Source: Sipunculus nudus
Taxonomy: Eukaryota > Annelida > Sipuncula > Golfingiida > Sipunculidae
DNA length: 64,000 nucleotides
Assembly: GCA_026874595.1 (NCBI GenBank)
Contig: CM049320.1
Span: forward strand, 37,565,714 to 37,629,713
Reading direction: 5' to 3'
Part shown: piece by piece, positions 23,130 to 35,544 of the stretch
How positions within the stretch are numbered: position 1 is the stretch's first letter
Layout of the letters: each line of letters begins with the position of its first letter
Notes under the pieces: generated by a model
Told to the model about the DNA's origin: nothing
What the model saw: only the letters and a program-made list of their open reading frames with translations
The model's database searches: none
Made by a program: the position numbers and the translations under genes

Positions 23130-24000
23130 ACCGTGACCGTTGAACAAAGAGACTTCTGACTTCACATCCAGGGATAGTCTTAGGCCAGCCACATTGACAC
23201 CCCGATTAAGTCACACTGGCATTGGTCCTGTAAGCTCCGAGCAATATTCATGATTTTGAGCACGTAAAAATGGGCATAACTCCTATCCAGTGGACCTAAA
23301 TACTTAGCACTGAATATCCACACAGATCAGAGGTACCTGGAACCTAACTTTTGGTCACTGTAACCTTTATTTTGCGAGTTGTGGGAAAATATTTTTAGCA
23401 CTGTGAAAGTCACAATGGCACAAACTGTAACAATTAAACTAACAACTTCTAACTTAACATTTTTAGGCACAAATCGTAACTTTTGGATATAAAAATGTGT
23501 TACTTGATATCAGAACAGCCTACGGGCCCGTATCCATGGAAAGCGGGAAGTAGAACACAGAGACCTATATTATGTAAAATACGGGCCGAAAACATGGTTT
23601 TGAGCAGTCTGAAAAGTTGACAGATGATAAATTGTAAGAGTTGTACCTAGTACCTTCATAACTGAAATACAAGGGGTTTTGATACACATGAATCTGAGCA
23701 TCCTGAAAGTCAGTCAGGGCACAAATCAAAACTATTGGACTTCTTACTTAGCATAAAGTGTGTTCCTGGTTAGATATTCTTTGAACCCTTAAATTAGGTC
23801 ACTCGGACGTATATTCTGCAAATTATGGGCAAGGGCATGAATTTCGGCACTCTGGAAGTCCTTCACAGAGTTCAAGGTTGTGTAACTAGTATTTTGCATT
23901 AGATCATAAAACTGAAAAAATAGAGATACATTTAAATCTGTCAAAATGTAGAGATTTGTCAAAATAGGTCAAACCACAGATGCTTCTGGGATATACGGGA
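23130..24000 (+). repeat. Degenerate ~135-bp tandem array (copy 1)
   Basis: Repeating theme: 'TTATTCTG(T)GAG.TA.GG..AAAATATGATTTT(G)AGCAC(TC)(C)TG(A)AAGTCA(G)..GGCACAAATC(A)TAAC..TT(G)GA(C)CT..ACTTCTAACTTA'. Instances are visible near 23240, 23380, 23600, 23700 and 23850. The same theme occurs at 35545-36700 (+) and, inverted, at 30480-31090. Non-coding. Confidence 0.6.
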
Positions 24001-24299
24001 AGGGCATAGGGCTCAAAGCCAGGAGATCATGGGTTCGAATTTCAGCCGATTTTTCACGATCGGTCCTCACCCCAAGGGGAGCCCTCTGCAGGTTTAAATA
24101 GGATGACCATGTCAAACTGTTGTGTCTTACAAACAAGTGCTTTGTTGGTAAGACTCAGCAATGAGGACGATTCCGCTCTCAGGAACCGTTATTATAGTAA
24201 TCACCTGGCCTTTTTAACACCAGGATATAAAATGCCCTGTCACTTTGTCTGAAGCCGGAATGAAATGCTGCAGCTATACATACCTAGTAGCCTAAGGTT

Positions 24300-24588
24300 G
24301 GCATTAAAATGAAGGTGGCAACCTCCAACCTACGAAAATAGAAAAAAAAAATAGGACGAGCCATTTTTACAGAAATATCACAAACACTTAATAAATTTCG
24401 CTACAAATATTACAGATAGAGTTAATTTGCAACATACACACACACATATATAAATAGAAGGTAGAGTTACCCTCCGTTGTAAAGTGCTCTATGGCCAGAG
24501 CAGTATAACACTGAAGAAAAACAACACTGTAAGATCACAACAGCCTGTTTCACGGGATGCGACCCGATCATCAGGTGAATGTGGTTAG

Positions 24589-24638
<50 letters not shown>

Positions 24639-24690
24639 GGCTGGATTGCCTTTATGTCATGTTCACCTGAGCGCCATGGATCATGATCCA
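24300..24690 (+). repeat. Block A/B shared leader with hairpin repeat and (TA)n
   Basis: GGTGGCAACCTCCAACC ... ACAGAAATATCACAAACAC matches 59630-59715. A hairpin-type repeat (GCCTGTTTCACGGGATGCGACCCGATCATCAGGTGAAT) ends at a (TA)n tract, 24592-24635, which has no counterpart in block B. Confidence 0.55.
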
Positions 24691-24930
24691 CTTATAATGA
24701 TATTTTTGCTAAGCATGTATATCTACATGTATAATTCGGTTTCGGACTATTCGTGACGGAGGTTTACACGCAATTTTCCTGGCGTCAACCGGGCCCCGTG
24801 TACCGCGCCTGTGGGCCCTGCCTGCGTAATCACCATAATTGCTATTTATAACACCTAGGGGCCCCGGAACGAGAGCACTCGTTTGTGAGTAAATCACGAG
24901 CAAACCTAACTGTCGTGGGGCATTACGGTT
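24690..24930 (-). mobile_element. Diverged tRNA-SINE 3' part (block A)
   Basis: Shares the tail half of the SINE at 25340-25671 (AAGCATGTATATCT, GGCGTCAACCGGGCCC, GCACTCGTTTGTGAGTAAA) and is paralogous to 59840-60070. The pol III head is not recognisable. Confidence 0.45.
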
Positions 24931-25339
24931 AACTTATGATAAAAGACCGAAATGGTTTCACACGTTATACGCAGGTGGGTTATGTGTAATTATTGATGAT
25001 TGTAATTAATGTGGCAAGGGCATTCTTTGCCAAACTGTTCCGAATTTACCAAATGTTGTACATTTGCTGTAACTTTGTGTGCAGTATTACCGAGAAGTTA
25101 CAGAAAATTACTGCGGTTTCTTGTATTTTTTTGTTTATAATGACAGATTATCAGATGATTAATTGTTATTTGTAATATGTTGTTTTATAGGCCCTTTTGT
25201 TTGTAGTAACACATGCATAGTGGTTCCATGTTACCATAAACGTTCCTTACGTTATAATATTAAAATACTGTAGTCATGTTTTGTTGGGTCTTTTTTATAT
25301 TTTCTTGTTGAAGGGAACCGCCTCCATTTTTTGTAGTGG

Positions 25340-25671
25340 TAGCTTAACTAAGCATATGTAGATCTGCGGAATTCCATTCCGGTTTCGGACTCTCTTTCCT
25401 GATTTGTTAACCGGGCCTGGTGACTACTGCACCTGTTGGCCCTGGATGTGTAACTCTCCTCACGCTGGGTGATACCACCAGGGAACCTCCGAAAGGCGCA
25501 CTCCTTTGTGAGTTAAAGTCTGGCTGTTGGGCACAGCCCTACATTAAGCCTGCAGAACGCTCACCATAGGTGGGGGCCGACAATATAAAAGTCTCACCCC
25601 CTCGGCTAAATTCAAACTCACGACCTCCAGGCTTTGAGTCATGTGCTTTACCCCTGAGCCACATAAGCCGG
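25340..25671 (-). mobile_element. tRNA-derived SINE
   Basis: On the minus strand it starts CCGGCTTATGTGGCTCAGGGG, containing a good A box (TGGCTCAGGGG). A B-box-like GTGAGTTTGAATT follows ~37 bp later, then a conserved body (CCTTTCGGAGGTTCC, CACCAGGCCCGG) and a tail near 25340. Further copies lie at 60355-60717 (minus, A box TGGCTAAAGGG), 42845-43153 (minus, B box GTGAGTTCGAAAA) and 62985-63130 (partial). Confidence 0.65.
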
Positions 25672-26290
25672 TAGTCATGGTATTAATGATAACATTTAAT
25701 AACGGCACTTCACTCTCAGAGCTTGCCCCTGAGAAATTTCCAGATGAGCCTGAAGTCATGAATATTCTTGCCTTGAACCTGGCCAGTCCTAAGCCATGGT
25801 AACGGAAGCGTTGTACAATGGCAGTTCGAAATATTTTATAGACAATTCGTATGCAACCAGTGAATTTCCCGGGGTTGCTTAGATATTTAAAAAAAAATAA
25901 TTCAAAGACGCCGTGCGGGCACTTTATGCCTCATATGCGTTATACGGGTAGGCTTACAAGTCCACCCAGTCGTGTATTTACGGCTAATTATAAATAAATG
26001 AGCACTGATAAATACAGCAATGTTTTGGCTGATTCTATAAATAACTCAAGGAGCTTCTGTGGATGCAATTTGAATTTCCTCCTCAAGGAGCGTATATGTT
26101 AATCCCCGTTCTTGTGAGTGTTTATGTTTCGGGAATGGCCAAAAGAAGAATAGATTGGACTGTGGGTGCATGCGGTACATGATCCGAATTCAGAAACGCC
26201 ATCAAAGAATATTCACAAAGTGTAGCGAGTTATGCACGTGTGAACCTATATGGACTGAACACGTCAATTCAGACACAACAAGGACTACTA

Positions 26291-26324
26291 CCCCCCCCCC
26301 CCCCCCCCCCCACACACACACACG
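26291..26324 (+). repeat. (C)n(CA)n tract
   Basis: A long C homopolymer followed by CACACACACA. A C-homopolymer occupies the same point of block B (61741-61756). The downstream part of block A (26370-26590) is shared with block C. Confidence 0.9.
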
Positions 26325-26780
26325 CATGGCTAAGGCTTGCATCCCTCAAAATGAAGATTTTTTAGTTTAACCATATCGTAAGATAACGGAATATATGGAT
26401 AAGATACTAAATTAAATATTACTAAATGTTTCATAAACATGTCGGTAATTATTGATAAAAGACATGTACAGTGTTAGTGGATGTCGGTTTAAGTCAGCAT
26501 AAAAATGATATCAGCGAGTTGACCATCTCAGCTGGCACGGATAGTGTTTCATTTACAGGATGCTTGTGACACGACACATGAGTAATCTGTATTTCTGGAT
26601 GTACATGCGTGAGCAAGTGCGTTACTTTTTTTCTGGAAAACTTGTGTAAGAATTCATACACACAGTGGCGTCAATTTATCTTCAAGAGTGGGGAATGACT
26701 CGCAGGGTTGGGAGATGATTCGCAAGGGTGGGGGATGACATGCATGGGAGGGATAGTCAAAATTCTGATAAAACAGACAT

Positions 26781-26782
<2 letters not shown>

Positions 26783-26833
<51 letters not shown>
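26783..26833. repeat. (TA)n microsatellite
   Basis: About 25 TA units. Confidence 0.95.
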
Positions 26834-26838
<5 letters not shown>

Positions 26839-26839
26839 T

Positions 26840-29130
26840 ATTTTCTGTCTGACACATATCAAATATATATCAATTAGGTATAAGGTTTTAAAAATAAAGT
26901 ATATATGTTAATTCTAAACGATTGAGGAACCAAAGTCTATAATTCTATTTATTTATATTTTTCATTTCAAATATATAAATATTATTTTCTGACGATTAAA
27001 TTGACCATCCCACCCCCCTCGCGAAAAAATTGGGGTATAATATATCCCCCCCTATATTGGAGCTCCTGCATACAATGTAACAATACGAATCGAAGAGTCA
27101 TTATTTCTGCTTTAAAGGAAAATATAATAAAATATTTCATTAATTTAGATTTGGTTTGCAATTTTCCTGTACCCGATTACAGAAGACGTAAATCAAGTTT
27201 TAATTTTCAGATTTGGTTCATGTGTTCCTCTGTTTTCATAGACATCCTTTTTAATGTTCAAATCAAAATACAATTTCAGCTACCAGGACTGGACGGAGTA
27301 TGTGTTACTTTAGACTTATCAGGTCATACACCACGACAGTCGTATCCTTCTTGGCTTTTATGTTACACGTCATACGACACATGGTATGCATAGATCCTGA
27401 TCTAATTCTACAACGCATTGTAGTTTCATTAGGGAGGGATAAGTGCAGGAGGACAGGCCCACTCACACTTAAGAGGGTGGGCAAAGATCCTTTTTCCCCA
27501 GAGTTTTACTAACAGGTAATGCAATTTACAGATAGTATGTAGTTTTGACCCACCAGTTTTAAAGTAAGGAATATCATGTTTAGTAAACTAAGTCTAAGGA
27601 TAACGTATATGATCATTTTGCTCTTTATATCGTGATACAGGTTAGCCTAAATTAATAGACCTTGTTAGACACCCATATCTGCTCTAATATGTACATCACA
27701 ATTTAATGGAATGATGAATACCCTGTTCTACTAATTGTAATTGATTTTGAATCAATATAGTAAATAGGACTGCATCAACTCAAACCAAAAAATAATAAAA
27801 AGATATAACGATATTAAAAACCATAGCATGTACATTAAGTGTATAACAGCGAAATTACTTGTATGTTGGGCAGTGAACAAAATTATATTTTGTGATGGGA
27901 AAGATATTTATATGGAGGACATGTTGTCCTTGGTATTTATCTGAAGGTTGACGTGGGAGGAGCCGTTCAGGTGATGCTGTGCCTTTTGTCTTTATATCCT
28001 TTGATTGTCACCACTTTCTCAACAAACAAAGTTGATCTGTATTAAGAGAACGAGATGTTAAAGAAACCACTATAGAGATGCAATTCTTGATTTAACAAAT
28101 TTGTAAATTTGTGCATGCTTTTAGTAACAGAGGTGCGCCCACTACTTCTGAGAACACCGACAAGGTATTCTAACACTAAATTTGCTGCACTAACAAATAA
28201 TGTCGGATGTGTGTCATCTGTGACAATAAAAAAACGGAAAAGAAATACTGACAATGGCTCGGTTTCTGCAACATGATATTACTACAATAGAGAAGTACTT
28301 TTAGTAGGCAAAAATGTTTCCGTTTTACCAACAGTGGATCCTATCAAACAAAGTGGTCGTTTCACGTGTATACCGTTATTTCTATAAATTCTTGTAATTA
28401 TCTTAAATAATTGTATAATATGAACCAACCATTATTTGTATGGCGTGCAGTATATCCACCAGGAAGATTCCTTTTTCCACTGTAAATAATTATTTTTACT
28501 GCATACTACAGACGCATGCATTTTGGTTTCATTTATTATGAATCATCCACGGGTGTTTTGATAAAACAAATATTGACTTTAGGTCTTATTTATATAGCAA
28601 TTTCGATAATCAAGAACGATATTGTGGGGATGCTCTGTTTTGAAGCCTACATTGTGTTGATAGTCATTATGGAATAACTGAAACAATACAGCCTTGGAAA
28701 CTTTATATAATTGATATTAATCAACATTGCAGGCTGTAATATATTCAGTCAATCTGTCTGTGCGTTCCCATTATACATACTATCGGCTGGCCCTGTTTGA
28801 ACTGTCAATATGTTTTGAACTCTTGTACTCCCACCATGTGCCTTTATGGCTCTTTTTGCGACTCATATTTTCTAATATATGTATATAGATGAGTGGACTG
28901 TAGAGGTCTGTGAATCATCTATTGGTTAATCCTAAATCATGGTGCATGAAGTGAAGCAAAATTTTCACCATCAGCAGTGACCCCCTGGGAATAACCGTAT
29001 ATGGGCACTCAGCAAAATATAGGATACAATGAGAATCAGATGCAATATCAAATTAAGGTATCAAAATTATAGGTAAAATTCCGGTAGCCTTCCAATTTAG
29101 TTATATAAATAAGGACTGGGGGATTGCTAG
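26840..29130. other. Region without recognised genes
   Basis: AT-rich sequence. The 130-codon frame at 27001-27393 and the 70-codon frame at 28042-28254 (minus) show no domain, signal peptide or splice support that I can recognise. Confidence 0.5.
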
Positions 29131-29132
29131 GA

Positions 29133-29312
29133 CTGAAACCTCGTTGTGTCAAACTCGCTTAAGTCGAATATCCGGCTTAAGTCGAAGTTACAGACTCGAT
29201 ATTCCGGACAACTCTAGTTAAATTATTAAATTAAAGCCCGCTTGTGTCGAATCTCGGATGTGTCGAAGTTTTCTGAGGGTCCCCTCGACTTCGACACAAC
29301 GAGGTCTTACTG
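29133..29312. mobile_element. pogo/Tigger-like MITE
   Basis: The left end GAAACCTCGTTGTGTCAAACTCGCTTAAG and the right end CTTCGACACAACGAGGTCTTACTG are inverted repeats. The right end, read inward, is CAGTAAGACCTCGTTGTGTCGAA, the CAGT..ACCTCG style of pogo/Tigger termini. Internal 'AAGTCGAA..TCCGGCTTAAGTCGAA' subrepeats are typical of this group. About 180 bp, no coding. A (TA)n tract follows at 29323-29372. Confidence 0.6.
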
Positions 29313-29320
29313 CATATAAA

Positions 29321-29322
<2 letters not shown>

Positions 29323-29372
<50 letters not shown>
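29323..29372. repeat. (TA)n microsatellite
   Basis: About 24 TA units immediately after the pogo-like MITE. Confidence 0.95.
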
Positions 29373-29377
<5 letters not shown>

Positions 29378-30479
29378 AATAAAGAAAATAGAAAAAAATA
29401 TCCAGTGATCTATGGTTCAATGATTGTTTCAATACAAGTGAGTCACAGTATGCTTTATACTTTCAGAACTGAAACTGAACGTTCACCGTCCTGTTTCTAG
29501 GAGTTTTAATGTGTCATTGTGTTTGGGATTTTAATAAATAACGAATTAGGCTGGACTATAACTATGGTTTCATGTACCAAGAACATAACTATAACTGTTC
29601 AAATACCTATAATTACAGTAAATAGTTACTCTTGTTATTAGTCCGGGGGCTGAAGGGGTCCTGTGTGCAATCGTATGTCCCCTAATTTTGACTTCTGATC
29701 CAGGTAGGACACCTTTAGAGGAGTATAAAAACTTGGGTAGACTCCCTGGATCGCGGGCAGAAAGGGTGAAATTCAAGATGGCGTCCAAGATGGACGCCGA
29801 ACCATTGAATCATACATAACTCGAAAAGTAATTGAGGTAGGGGATTGATTTTTGTGTCTTTGCCTATGTTTTCAAGGTCAAGGAATCTATTGAAACCATT
29901 TCCAAAACGGTACCGCATTTGGTTTCGGTGATATTCAATATGACTGCTAATATGGCCGCCGTACCATAAAATCATACATAACTCAAATAGTATCTGAGGT
30001 AGGGGAATGATTTTGGTGTCTTTGCCTATGTTTTCAGGGTCAAGAAATCTATTGAAAACATTTCCAAGACAGTACCGTATTGTTTACTGTGATATTCAAT
30101 ATGGCTGCTAATATGGCCGCTGTACCATTGAATCCATGGAATACCATTCATGTCTGATAAGCCAAGGAATTAAGGTTGGGGATTCAGCTTCGTTTCTTTG
30201 CTTATATTTTCAATGTCTTTGATTCTTGATATCATTTTCAAAAAAATTGTTTTTTTTTGTTTGTTTTGGTGTTAGTTAACATTAGCTGCCAATATGAGTT
30301 CATCTGCTAAAATTCATGTACATCTAACATATGGTGTGCTAAAATCATGTTCCTTCACAAGTCTTGGAGAACATATGTCCCATTGACTTTATTTTTTTAT
30401 GTCCAAGGTGACATTACAATGACCTCCCTTTACTTTAGGTAAGACATTTTTTTATATCAAACATTTAAGATGGATGCCC

Positions 30480-31090
30480 TGTCTGACTTTCTGGGTGCTC
30501 AAAATTAGATTTGCTGCTTGTAGCTCACAAAATACAGATCACCATGACCTAGTTTCAATTGTTGATGAAGATTTAGGGTGGACCTAAAATTCTGTGTGAG
30601 AAGATTCTAGGTCAAACTCTAATGATTTGTACCAATCTGACTTTTAGTGTTAAATTCGTGCGTTTCCTTTAGCTCACAGCATTAAGATTACAGTGATCTA
30701 GTTTATGGATTCGACAAAAACTTTCCAAAGACCTCTCTGGATGTTATAATAGGACCTAATTTCAGGTTTCAAAGGAGATTTGCCCAGAACTACCCTGGAT
30801 GTTAGTTAAAATATGCTAGGGTTTACGGACACCATTTGAACCAAGTCAGACTGTCTGGGTGTTCATGATCATTTAGCCCTGTAGCTTGCAGAATATATGT
30901 CACGATGAATTAACTTTAGATTTCCTTGAAGGTATTTCCAGAAGCTCTATGTTACATTGGAGGATACTGGGCCTATCAGATACTATGAGTGCCAACCTGA
31001 CATTCAGGGTGCTCTAATCATTTTTTTTTGCTCCTATAGCCGGTAGAATACAAATCACAGTAACCTAATTTCTTGTTTTTAAGGATATTT
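30480..31090 (-). repeat. Degenerate ~135-bp tandem array (inverted copy)
   Basis: Units near 30490, 30640, 30850 and 31003 read on the plus strand as 'CTGGGTGCTCA..AT..TTTGC..TGTAGCTCACA.AATA.A.ATCAC..TGACCTA', the reverse complement of the theme at 23.2-24.0 and 35.5-36.6 kb. It lies inside the foldback element. Confidence 0.55.
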
Positions 31091-31549
31091 GCCCAGGCAA
31101 ATGACGTACAGTCTGGTGAGCTAAAAGAACAACAAACATCAAAAATGACAGAACTTGAGACAAATCCAGAGCGCAAGATGTTCTGCCAGTGTTGTTGGTA
31201 TCATAACATATTTGATAAAAATCAGTGTTACCACCTTGAGCGAAGTATTTAAAAAGTTCCTGGGTTTGGTGCTCGGATATGTGTCCAATTGCACAACGTA
31301 TAGGTTTCATTTTTTATTCTTATATTAAGGTATCTGTGAAAGACAAAGGCGCACATTGAAAACTCCTGTTTTGTTAGCAAAATTTCTCTGGACAACAAAC
31401 AAGTAAGGGATCTGGACAGTTTCTCTCCATCATCAAATAATAAAATTAAACTGTGAAATATTTTTTTTCCTAGAATAGTGCAGGTTGGTTAATATTTCCC
31501 TTAAGACACAGTCGGTCAAAATGGATCGCTCACACATCATCCTGCATAA

Positions 31550-31902
31550 GTCTCTGATCATGAAGAGGCAGATGTCTCAATCATTCCTCTTGTCCTCTTT
31601 TGGGGTAAGAAATGAGCTGAATCAGATCGTTATCATCGCTGGTAAAACAGATGTGATTGTACTTGGATTGTGCTTTTCACATCTGTTTGTGTCAAGTGGA
31701 CTTAATGAACTGTGGCTCAGAGGGAGAACTGGAGACTAAAACAAGGTATATTCAAATTCATGATCCGACAGAAGAGTCGGCCAGCTTATATTTAGTTCTT
31801 CCAGCCATTAATGTCTTGACTGGAAATGGCATTGCTAGCAAATTTGGACCACTGTACCAAAGCAAAAACAATAAAGCAATTGTCTCCAATATCCTTTCTT
31901 AG
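31550..31902 (+). pseudogene. Frameshifted remnant of a repeat-borne invertebrate protein (HEEAD / TDV / LPA..LTG motifs)
   Basis: Three plus-strand frames succeed one another: S-D-H-E-E-A-D-V-S-I (31553-31582), then Q-I-V-I-I-A-G-K-T-D-V-I-V-L with S-G-L-N-E-L-W-L (about 31622-31715), then K-T-R-Y-I-Q-I-H and L-P-A-I-N-V-L-T-G with S-K-F-G (31738-31850). From memory, this motif order (HEEAD, DTDV-VL, TR-IPIH, LPA-H-LTG-D--S-FG) marks a multicopy protein family of unsettled function common in molluscs and cnidarians. Two +1-type shifts make this copy dead. It is the only protein-like content of the foldback element and could be a relic of its autonomous ancestor or a separate insertion. Confidence 0.6.
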
Positions 31903-33626
31903 TGATTTCAGACGGATGAATGGAAATATACAAGACTGTGCAATGCAGAAAAATACCTTGTTCAGGTACTAACCCTTGGAAATCATAGCAACTGTCGATC
32001 ATTTGCGGTACACAATGTAGCATCAACGAACAGGAACTTCACTTAATGATCTACCACCATCAAACAATTCTAACCAGGGCCGTAGCTAAAAGCGTTCTAT
32101 AAGACATACACTAGTTGTTCTAGTGTTTGAGGTCATGCAGGAAGCAGAGACTTTCCTGCTTCATATTCTGCGAATTTCAAGTAAGTAAAACGCACCTATG
32201 TAAAATCGAAATGTGGAAGGTTGCACACAATAAACCTGAATAAGGTGATGGACTTTGTACCAATTAGATATGAAACTTGCATGCAAAGAAATATGTATTA
32301 TCCGTTGATATATGTTGATTTCATCAATTTCTTTACATCAAAAACTCATAATCAACTATTTGTCAATGTAGCTCGAGTTCTAAGGATGTTACGTTAAATG
32401 TTAAGAAACTCTGGCATATTGGCAGCCATACTAAATTTCGTCATTATCAAATACTTTATCGACCAAATAATTTCAAGAGATACCTTGACCTTGAAGACCC
32501 CCAAATCATCACCAAGCTGCATTCCTTGGTGAATTTTGGATGATTCAATGCCATGGCCGGAGCCAAATTGAATTCCACTTTAGCCTGAAAAGATACCAGC
32601 CTGATGTTGATTTTGGTAGTTTTTTGCCATTGAAAATTTAACAAAAGACAACAAAATCAATCTTGTCTCGATTCTTTAGTGAGTTACTCATGATTCAATT
32701 GTGCAGCTGCTATATTTGTAGCCATAATGGTAAGCATGTTGAATTTTACCACAACCCAATACGGTATTGTCTTAAAAATAGTTTCAATAGATCCTTAAAC
32801 CCTTAAAACATAGGCAAGACATCGAAATGTCACCCTCTACTTAAATTTCTTGGATAGTCAGACATGGTGCAATGGTTCAGTGGCCGTAATGGCAGCCATA
32901 TTGAATATCACGATAACCAAATCCGGTATTGTCTTGAAAAAAAAGGAAAAAAATAGATTCTTTGACCCTGAAAACATAGGCAAAGACATTAAAATATCAA
33001 CCCCTACTTTAATTAATTCCTTGGTTTGTCATACATGATCCAATGGTTCATTGGTTGCTCTCTTTGCAGCCATATTAAATGTCCCCTTCACCAGAAACAG
33101 TATAGCCTTGAAACTAATTAAAAGAGACTCCTGGGCCCTAAAAACATAGATGATAACACCAAAATCAACCCCGTACCTTGATTCCTTGGCTTGTCAATGG
33201 TGCAGCGGCCATATTGGCAGCCTATACTGAGACAAACGCATAGACACCAAAACATTCCCTTACCTCAATTACTTTTTGAGTTATGTATGATTTAATGGTA
33301 CGGCGGCCATATTGGCAGCCATATTGAATATCACCGTAACAAAATACGGTACTGTGTTTGAAATGGTTTCAATAGATTCCTTGACATTGAAAACATAGGC
33401 ACTACACCAAAATGATTCCCCTACCTCAATTAATTTTTGATTATGTAAGATTTTTATGATTGGCGGCCATCTTGGACGCCATTTTGAATTTTTCCCTCTC
33501 TGCCCACGATCCAGGATGTCTACCCAAGTTTTTTTTTACTCCAAAAAGGGTGTCCTACCTGGATCAGAAGTCAAAATTAGGGGACATTTGATTGCACACA
33601 GGACCCCCCTCAGCCCCAGGACTATA

Positions 33627-33960
33627 TTTGGGTATTCACCAGGAAGTAAATTTAAAGATATTCGTTGTTTAAGTAAAGGTTATATACTGTATACTCTTTA
33701 AAGGTTATATACTTGTATACTGTTTATCTTAGTCTATGTCCTGTACATAAATTTACATGCATGGGATTTGTATAAATAACTAAATAGACTGCGCTGTAAT
33801 TATGGCCTCCTTTACTTAAAACATAAGTAATGACTCATTAGGTGGGTATTTCCCAGTAAGCAGTGTTATAGAAGTACATTGTTTAAGTAAAGGTTATACA
33901 TGTACAGTATTTATCTCAGTCTATGGCCTGCAGTTTACCTAACATCCATTTTGATTACTT
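33627..33960 (+). repeat. Local ~210-bp tandem duplication
   Basis: 'GTATTCACCAGGAAGTAAAT..GTTGTTTAAGTAAAGGTTATA..TTTATCTTAGTCTATG(T)CCTG' recurs at 33843-33935. A related piece (AATAAATAAC..AATTAGGCTG..TATAACTATGG) lies just outside the left end of the foldback element at 29534-29590, so this sequence may have been the insertion host. Confidence 0.5.
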
Positions 33961-34893
33961 AATTAGTTAATTAAACAAGAGTAAAATTTCTCTATCTAGC
34001 GATTTGTATTTTTTTCCACTTATTGCATTTATTTTTCTCATAGTCATGCAGTATTTCATTTCTGAATAAAGTTGAAAATAAAATACATGCCATGGGAAAG
34101 TGGTTATCCCTCCCACATCTATCCTATTTATTCCACATCTTCCCATGCTTTTTATATATAACTATTAAAATTTAGTACTGTTTATATATCATTTGACTGA
34201 ATTGTTCTCGTTCTCTCTTGTCAAGTGGGCACTTTAATTACCAGGACTAATGACCACGTGCTTATATAAATGGTTTAAAAGAGCCTTGCTTCTTTGGAAG
34301 TAAACCTTCTTACTTGTTAAATATTCTCTTTCAAAATATGGACGATGAGTAACATTCCCTTCTCATGTAAAACATAAAAAGAAATTTCCTGCTTAGGATA
34401 AAAGTAAAACTTTAGGAAGAAAATGGCAATCTCAGTTTGAGTCTTGAAGGGAAATTATTCCAAACATACATACCTGTCTTTGTTTTTTTTTTGTTTTTTT
34501 TTATGTTTAAATGGACTTTAAGAAGAAAATTGTGTCTACGTTTTAAGAGACCTTTCTACAAAAGAGGAATCAAATGCATGAAGTACATAGGGAATCCGGA
34601 GAATTCAGTAATGGATAAACACTTGTAAAAATTTGTAAAATTAAACGTAAATATTACATCACCATACTTAAAAGGCAACTTTCCCTCCAACAACAACATA
34701 AAAATCAGAACAAAATCACATTAACACTCAACGAAAACACCAAAAATAAGGATTGAAAAACGGACTTGGCTTTTCTGTCTCAATCCAGGCACTCAGCACA
34801 TAACCCTACCCCTTGCAAACTACTGCAAACCAAATAATGGCGTTGAAGTCTTTCCTCTGCTTAAGCCCATAGACTGTTTTGAACCAATACTTG

Positions 34894-34930
<37 letters not shown>

Positions 34931-35540
34931 CTGAAGCGCGAGATAGAGACTGAAAGACAGATGAGCTAAGATTTATAACAAGGCTGTCTTTTGCTCAGTT
35001 AACGCTCTCAGATACTTTAGTTCCATTAGTGATGAAATGGCAACCATTTCCAATGCAATTTCAAATAAAATATACTTTTGTTGTTGTTGTTCTTACATAA
35101 CAGAACTAGATCCATGGTACCTGCTCCCCATCTCTAACAAACTTCTTTTTTACATAGTCGAAATTAAAAAAAATTATGTACTGTAAAATTTTACGTCAAT
35201 TTCATTTTTTTTTAAATAATTTTCTTCTTAATAAAAGTTTAATTTAAACAGATTTCTTCATGAAATCAGTCCCTAGCAACCCCAGTGGATTCCTCTTAAG
35301 AAAGCCTGGGCCTGGGCTTGGCCCTTTATTTATGCAATAAAGAAAATGGAAATCATTCGAATGTCTATATCGACGGTCATTTTTTTTTTTTTTCGTTTGT
35401 GATGTGTAAGATCACTACCTACTCACTCTCCGTATTTATAGATAAGCTGCAGGAAACACATTGCCTCCTAAACTCAGTGCCCCTGATGGCATATAAAAGC
35501 GTAATAAAAGCCACTTTAAAGGTCAATCGAACTCAGATGT
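33961..35540. other. Region without recognised genes
   Basis: AT-rich. Contains a short (TA)n tract (34901-34929) and a (GTT)n run near 35080. No gene is recognised. Confidence 0.5.
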
Positions 35541-35544
35541 TCTG

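Larger units (their letters stand above)
16130..26620 (+). repeat. Paralogous block A
   Basis: Non-coding sequence sharing diverged, mostly colinear similarity with block B (48.1-62.7 kb). Matches are 16140-17270 with 48125-48830; 17410-18950 with 50670-52205; 21130-21650 with 48955-49440 (out of order); 20150-20320 with 58255-58430; 22310-22590 with 58440-58690; 24310-26270 with 59630-61700. The part at 26370-26590 also matches block C at 39870-40060, 41650-41850 and 43690-43870. No gene is recognised in any copy. It contains many (TA)n tracts and dead mobile elements listed separately. Confidence 0.75.
29639..33624. mobile_element. ~4 kb foldback-type element with subrepeat-built inverted arms
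   Basis: The left end TAGTCCGGGGGCTGAAGGGGTCC (29639 onward) is the reverse complement, with few changes, of the right end GGACCCCCCTCAGCCCCAGGACTA (33601-33624). The match continues inward through CCCCTAATTTTGACTTCTGATCCAGGTAGGACACC, then CTTGGGTAGAC and GGCGTCCAAGATGG, and then becomes inverted arrays of a ~160-bp subrepeat ('GCTAATATGGCCGC..GTACCAT..AATCATACATAACTC..TTTGCCTATGTTTTCA'). Left array 29760-30230 (units near 29861, 30022, 30199); right array 32400-33470 in reverse. Flanking TAT/TAT may be a 3-bp target duplication. The interior holds an inverted 135-bp-type array and a pseudogene. Confidence 0.7.

Noticed and set aside
27001-27393. 130-codon plus-strand frame
   Set aside because: No start context, splice support or recognisable domain. 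Composition matches the AT-rich surroundings.
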